The notes under the pieces were generated by a model. It was not told the origin of the DNA. It worked only from the letters and a program-made list of their open reading frames with translations, and did not search any database. Source: Pseudomonadota bacterium (GTDB lineage: Bacteria; Pseudomonadota; Gammaproteobacteria; Burkholderiales; Thiobacillaceae). Taken from it: a stretch of 21,633 bases of DNA. The DNA is taken from positions 1 through 21,633 of the forward strand of contig JAKBJA010000112.1 in the NCBI GenBank assembly GCA_021836225.1, given 5' to 3'. This document shows, piece by piece, positions 18,480 to 21,633 of the stretch (position 1 is the first letter of the stretch; each line of letters begins with the position of its first letter). A program made the translations under genes and the position numbers.

Positions 18480-18914
18480 GTGGCTGCCAGAAAACCGACC
18501 CAACAGAATAATCTGCGCATCGGCGTGGTGGCCGAGATGCTCGGCCTGAGCATCGATACGCTGCGCTATTACGAGAAAATCGGGCTCCTGCCACGCATCG
18601 GGCGCAGCGGGTCGGGAATACGCGCGTACGGCGAGCGGGACCTCTCGCGGTTGCGCTTCATCCAGCGCGCGCAGAAGATGGGATTCACCCTCGCCGAAAT
18701 CGGCATGCTGCTCACCATGCGCGACAACCCGCAACGCGCACGCGCCGAGGTGCGCAAGCTGACCGCCGCCAAACTCGACGAAACGGAAGCGCGCCTCAAG
18801 GAAATCACGCTGCTACGCAACGAACTTCAGTTGCTGCTCAATCTCTGCCGGGGCGCGAAGCACGGCTGCCCGATCATCGAGACCATCGGTCGGGAACCGC
18901 GTGAAAAAAAGTAG
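18480..18914 (+). CDS. MerR-family metal/thiol-responsive regulator
   Basis: This 144-residue MerR-family protein probably controls the two divergent promoters of the thiol module. The winged helix is clear (LRIGVVAEMLGLSIDTLRYYEKIGLLPR), followed by SGIRAYGERDLSRLRFIQRAQKMGFTLAEI and the dimer coiled coil. A C-terminal loop holds Cys123 and Cys130 in LCRGAKHGCPIIE, a C-x6-C pair where CueR has C-x7-C. At the place of MerR Cys82 or ZntR Cys79 there is no cysteine (RDNPQRARAEV), and the CueR serine is also absent, so the inducer is not obvious; a monovalent metal such as Cu(I)/Ag(I)/Au(I), or a thiol-reactive signal, fits best. The start is GTG; no ATG precedes the winged helix, and the gene is close enough to be coupled to its upstream neighbour. 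Confidence 0.88.
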   Translation: MAARKPTQQNNLRIGVVAEMLGLSIDTLRYYEKIGLLPRIGRSGSGIRAYGERDLSRLRFIQRAQKMGFTLAEIGMLLTMRDNPQRARAEVRKLTAAKLDETEARLKEITLLRNELQLLLNLCRGAKHGCPIIETIGREPREKK

Positions 18915-18916
18915 CC

Positions 18917-19240
18917 TCAGCTTGCATGGAGCTTTGCCCGCTGCTCCTCCCACAACAACGGCGTCCCCGATGCCAATTCGAACAGCGTCACTTCCGGCGG
19001 CAAGGTCTCGTCGAGGATGGCGGCGACGATATCGGGCGCCAGGGTGGTGAGGTTCACCATCCCGCTAACGTAGGCCCGATCCATCCCTTCGCGTTCGGCC
19101 ACCTCGGACAGCGTGCGCGCCTCGCCGGTTTCTTGGATGGCCTTGATGCGCCGCTCGTTCCGGTCGATCAGGGCAGTGTCGACCTTGCGGAACTCGATAC
19201 CCTGCAGCCGTAGAGGATTCGCCGCCCTAGGAACTGGCGG
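18917..19240 (-). pseudogene. C-terminal remnant of a serine-recombinase-like protein
   Basis: A frame of about 108 codons, open between two stops, has no ATG or GTG until GTG 19102, well inside the conserved part. The translation includes LQGIEFRKVDTALIDRNERR, then TLSEVAEREGMDRAYVSGMV and LAPDIVAAILDETLPPEV, ending with a PLLWEEQRAKL-like tail. This looks like the helix-turn-helix C-terminus of the large recombinase-like proteins found in integrative elements, whose ends often read EWEEQR. The catalytic N-terminal domain is missing, and the frame is broken exactly at a perfect inverted repeat. It is best read as a decayed mobility gene. It is convergent with the MerR-type gene, only two bases separating the stops. 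Confidence 0.65.
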
Positions 19241-19258
19241 TCAGTCGACCGCCAGTTC
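19231..19258. repeat. Perfect 12-bp inverted repeat with 4-base loop
   Basis: GAACTGGCGGTC and GACCGCCAGTTC pair without mismatch around AGTC. The repeat coincides with the upstream end of the broken recombinase frame. No T run follows on either strand, so it is not an obvious terminator; a recombination scar or recombinase site is possible. Confidence 0.75.
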
Positions 19259-19595
19259 GATGTCCTCACGTTCAACCCTTGCCGTCCCGCATGTCCTGGG
19301 CAGTTAGCATGCGCCCAGAGGATCAGGAACAACTTGCGGCATAGGCGCATGAGCAGCCGCTCGGACTCATTGACGCCTTTGGCGCTGGATAAATCGAATA
19401 CTCCGACTGGTTAGCGGCAGCTTCGTTCGACTGCTCGATCTGGGTGGGTTGACTCATTACAGCCATATCCATCGAATTGCACCGTCGTACGCCGTGCTTC
19501 GCCGCAGTAGGTTGTTGATCGTGGCTTCGATAGTCAGCATATGTCCTTGAAACATCGTAACGCTTCAGTCGCTACCTTTTGACCTGGACTCGACC
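19259..19595. other. Non-coding stretch between recombinase remnant and alpA
   Basis: No convincing gene is seen here. Short open frames on both strands lack ribosome sites and recognisable domains. The stretch probably holds decayed mobile-element sequence and the promoter of the AlpA-like gene. Confidence 0.5.
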
Positions 19596-19967
19596 ATGAA
19601 TGACAACCCATCGAAGCGAGTAACTGTTCGTGAGCGTGCCGTGCATGATGATTGTCGCCCCGAGGACGACAAGTTACCGCATTTACTGCCCAAGAGCCCC
19701 CTCCCATTCCAACGCACCATTCGACGCACTGAGTTGCGTCAACTGGTGCCGCTGGCCGACACGACGATCTATGATATGGAAAGGCGCGGAGAATTTCCGC
19801 GCCGGTTCAATTTGACGGCGCGCTGCGTGGTGTGGGACCTGGCCGAGGTGGAAGCCTGGATAGCCGCGCGGCGGCGGGCTTCCAACTTGGATCAACTGAA
19901 GCGGGCGCCCTCGCCCGATGTGCGCCAACGCAAGCGCCGTCCCGTCAAAGAAATGCCTGCGTCGTGA
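19596..19967 (+). CDS. AlpA-family regulator (excisionase-like)
   Basis: AlpA-like proteins are small winged-helix DNA-binding proteins that control integrase expression or act as excision factors in P4-like elements and ICEs. The 123-residue product has a polar N-terminal extension of about 38 residues. The AlpA core follows: IRRTELRQLVPLADTTIYDMERRGEFPRRFNLTARCVVWDLAEVEAWIA in shortened outline, with the family hallmark of a helix-turn-helix, then a FPRR wing, then a W-x-x-x-E-V-x-x-W helix. The C-terminal tail is strongly basic. It converges with the integrase gene, the two coding ends overlapping by 23 bases. The ribosome site before the ATG is weak; a later start is possible. Confidence 0.85.
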   Translation: MNDNPSKRVTVRERAVHDDCRPEDDKLPHLLPKSPLPFQRTIRRTELRQLVPLADTTIYDMERRGEFPRRFNLTARCVVWDLAEVEAWIAARRRASNLDQLKRAPSPDVRQRKRRPVKEMPAS

Positions 19968-21201
19968 GCACCTTCATGGATGGCGGCAGCAGCGTAGGTG
20001 TGTGCGGCTTGCCGGCCACCCAAGCATCTATCATGTCGGCCCATTCCTGCAACATGTGGCGTCGCTGCTCGGCATATTCGGCCTTGTTGTAGACGCCTCG
20101 CGACGAGCGGCCATCTTCGTGCGCCAGGCACTTCTCGATCCAGTCGCTGTTGAAGCCGAGCTCGTTGAGGATGGTCGAACCCGTCCGGCGCAGGTCATGC
20201 ACCGTGAAAGATTCCAGCGATAGGTTGTCCGCTTTCGCACGCTCGACGATCAGCTGCGTCACTCGATTGAGGGTGGCATTGGACATGCACTTGTCGGCAT
20301 CATAGCGGGAAGGGATCAGGTAGCGTGAACCGCCGGCGCAGGTGCGTAGCGCAACCATGATGTCGAGTGCCTGCTGCGACAGGTAGACGTTGTGAGGCTT
20401 TGATGCCTTCATGCGTTCCTTGGGAATGCTCCACAACGCCTTCTCGAAATCCACCTCGTCCCACGTTGCGTGAATCAGCTCGCTCTTACGCACCAGCGTG
20501 AGCAGGATGAGACGCAGGCCGAGTTTGATCGTCGGGTATGAAGCGACGTAATCCATCTGTGTGAGCGCAATACGTATCTCGCTCGGCGACAGCGCGCGGT
20601 CTTTCGGAACAAAGGTGGCGATCGACGACGGCCCAACGTCGTCGGCTGGATTGGCTACTTTCTCCCCGTGAAGGATGGCGAAACCATAGACCTGCTTCAC
20701 GATGTCGCGGACATGGACCGCCGTGGCCGGCGCTCCCCTACCCTTGACCTTGTTGCACAGGTCGCGCAGATCGTTGGCAGTGATCTCGGTCAGCAGGCGG
20801 TTCTGGAAAACAGGCAGGATGTCGCGGTCAAGGATACTCTTGCGCATGGATCGCGTACTGTCGGCCATGCGTGCTTCGGCGGCCCACCTGAGGGTAAATT
20901 CGCCGAAGGTCTTGGCCTCAGCCAGACGGCGTTTCTCTCTTTGCTTCTCTTGCGACGGAGAACGCCCCTCGGATACCGCCCGGCGTGCTTCCACGGTGCG
21001 TTCTCGCGCTTTGGCCAACGACAAACCATCTAGCCCGTATCGGCCGATCGTCAGCGTCTCGCGCCGCCCGTTGAGGCGGTAGTCATACCGGAAGGTGATG
21101 GTGCCGGCCGGCGAGACGGTTACGTACATCCCGTCCCGGTCGGTTACCTTGTACTGCGCGGTTTTGGGCTTGAGATTCTTCAGTGCGGTGTCGGTGAGCA
21201 T
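19945..21201 (-). CDS. int: Site-specific tyrosine recombinase (integrase, DUF4102/P4-like)
   Basis: This integrase of 418 residues would catalyse insertion and excision of the element. It starts with MLTDTALKNLKPKTAQYKVTD, the usual start of the DUF4102 (Arm DNA-binding) domain, followed by a core-binding SAM-like domain (about 98-185). The catalytic domain has Arg238 (TLVRKSELIHATWDEVD), His335 and Arg338 (HDLRR), His361 (LAHED) and the nucleophile Tyr371 (GVYNKAEY). All are present, so it should be active. The start is chosen at the domain beginning, with an AGGGAG-like site upstream; 38 further upstream codons on the track would be non-domain sequence crossing the repeats. It lies next to the guaA end and reads away from it, the normal int-att arrangement. 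Confidence 0.95.
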   Translation of the reverse strand: MLTDTALKNLKPKTAQYKVTDRDGMYVTVSPAGTITFRYDYRLNGRRETLTIGRYGLDGLSLAKARERTVEARRAVSEGRSPSQEKQREKRRLAEAKTFGEFTLRWAAEARMADSTRSMRKSILDRDILPVFQNRLLTEITANDLRDLCNKVKGRGAPATAVHVRDIVKQVYGFAILHGEKVANPADDVGPSSIATFVPKDRALSPSEIRIALTQMDYVASYPTIKLGLRLILLTLVRKSELIHATWDEVDFEKALWSIPKERMKASKPHNVYLSQQALDIMVALRTCAGGSRYLIPSRYDADKCMSNATLNRVTQLIVERAKADNLSLESFTVHDLRRTGSTILNELGFNSDWIEKCLAHEDGRSSRGVYNKAEYAEQRRHMLQEWADMIDAWVAGKPHTPTLLPPSMKVLTTQAFL

Positions 21202-21226
21202 CGGCGTTCTCCCTGGCGAGGTCGGA

Positions 21227-21369
21227 TTTACCGTCACTCGCCTTAAGACTACTAACCCGCTTGAAACCCGCATGAAATAAGGCTTTTCCGCCGTATTTTT
21301 ACCGTCATGCGCCAAAACGGGCTGACGGTTGAAATTCTAAACCCATCAAGCACCGTTTGGCTACCGTCA
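21227..21369 (+). repeat. Three direct repeats of TACCGTCA upstream of int
   Basis: TACCGTCA occurs at 21229, 21300 and 21362 in the same orientation. The first two share a longer match (TTTACCGTCA followed by CTCGCC or TGCGCC). A near copy lies inverted at 21323 (TGACGGTT). The spacings are 71 and 62 bases. Position between int and the presumed attachment site suggests integrase arm sites or AlpA/Xis sites. Confidence 0.7.
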
Positions 21370-21397
21370 TATCAACCGACACTTTGCATTGCTTGTC

Positions 21398-21470
21398 AGC
21401 AATTGTTGCCGATAGATATAGACTGTTATTTTTATAAAAATCAGTATGTTATTAGCAATTCTCGATAGAT
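21398..21470 (+). repeat. Pair of compound direct repeats AGCAATT...CGATAGAT
   Basis: AGCAATT followed by CGATAGAT appears twice, at 21398-21417 with a five-base gap and at 21454-21470 with a two-base gap. The copies flank an AT-rich core. Their location about 30-100 bases from the guaA end fits recombination or regulatory sites for the element. Confidence 0.65.
21428..21441. repeat. AT palindrome between the compound repeats
   Basis: ATTTTTA-TAAAAAT is a perfect 14-base palindrome in the most AT-rich part of the window. It could ease DNA bending, for example by IHF-like proteins during recombination, but this is speculative. Confidence 0.55.
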
Positions 21471-21484
21471 GCCGAATATCCACG

Positions 21485-21520
21485 AAGCACCCTGGATTAT
21501 TCCCATTCGATCGTCGCCGG
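21485..21520. other. Probable element-chromosome junction at guaA 3' end
   Basis: A P4-like integrase gene sits immediately beside the last codons of guaA, and the 3' end of guaA is a known integration site for genomic islands. The junction should lie within or just past the guaA stop codon. The second copy of the core repeat would be at the far left end of the element, outside this window, so exact borders cannot be set here. Confidence 0.55.
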
Positions 21521-21633
21521 CGGCTTGCCGCTGATGTCGTAGACGACGCGATTCAGCCCGCGCACTTCGTTGATGATGCGGTTGGAGACCTTGCCGAGCA
21601 GGGTGTAGGGCAGTTCGGCCCAGTGGGCGGTCA
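21497..21633 (-). CDS. guaA: GMP synthase C-terminus (5' part outside window)
   Basis: Only the last 45 codons of guaA are in the window. GMP synthase converts XMP to GMP using glutamine and ATP in the cytoplasm. The C-terminal dimerisation region is plain: [20 protein letters not shown], then [20 protein letters not shown] ending in EWE, nearly the same as other proteobacterial GuaA proteins. The natural EWE ending is kept, so insertion of the element has restored the coding end. It marks the chromosomal side. Confidence 0.96.
   Translation of the reverse strand, partial: TAHWAELPYTLLGKVSNRIINEVRGLNRVVYDISGKPPATIEWE

Noticed and set aside
19168..19350. Minus-strand frame of 60 codons
   Set aside because: No domain or ribosome site; it crosses the inverted repeat and overlaps the recombinase remnant in another frame.
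19579..19609. TTGACC followed by TGGACTCG as a third MerR-type promoter
   Set aside because: The dyad is not completed, and the place for a -10 at 19-bp spacing would lie inside the alpA coding start without a match.

Overview
This window looks like the right-hand end of an integrative conjugative element (ICE) or related genomic island in a high-GC proteobacterium, most likely a beta- or gammaproteobacterium. That reading rests on trb-type conjugation genes, MerR/MetR/CusA families and a GuaA C-terminus of proteobacterial type. The right edge enters the 3' end of guaA (GMP synthase), apparently the chromosomal target. A tyrosine recombinase of the DUF4102/P4-like group lies just inside it and reads away from guaA.

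Layout from left to right: (1) 1-2073, end of a trb-type mating-pair operon: trbG (cut by the window edge), trbI and a DUF2274 gene. (2) 2095-5448, divergent metR and metE, a B12-independent methionine synthase with its LysR activator, sitting as cargo. (3) 5482-8300, a compact mercury operon: merR divergent from merT-merP-merA, with a classic mer operator and no merB, C, D or E. (4) 8383-15609, a copper/silver export cluster: a small Cys-rich exported protein, CusC-, CusB- and CusA-like RND exporter subunits (CusB carries a fused CusF-like tail), a CopK-like periplasmic protein and a free CusF-like protein with a Met-rich N-terminus. (5) 15705-18914, two divergent operons sharing a regulatory region with two MerR-type promoters (both with 19-bp spacers). 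The leftward operon encodes a DsbC/DsbG-like exported thioredoxin-fold protein and a DsrE-like exported protein. The rightward one encodes a mini-thioredoxin, a duplicated CcdA/DsbD-like membrane protein and a MerR-family regulator. (6) 18917-21496, the mobility end: a broken recombinase C-terminus, a 28-nt perfect inverted repeat, an AlpA-like regulator, the integrase, and an AT-richer region with direct repeats next to the presumed attachment site. (7) 21497-21633, guaA 3' end.

How the genes may work together: mer imports and reduces Hg(II); cus/copK/cusF bind and expel periplasmic Cu(I)/Ag(I). The thiol-redox module in region 5 could carry reducing power from the cytoplasm (mini-thioredoxin) through the membrane (CcdA-like) to periplasmic thiol proteins (DsbG-like, DsrE-like), repairing metal-induced thiol damage. 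It recalls the Scs (suppressor of copper sensitivity) idea but has a different gene set and its own MerR sensor. This is the best candidate here for an undescribed system. The metRE pair may be metabolic insurance under metal stress. Functions of well-known families are firm; the redox relay and the metRE role are inference.
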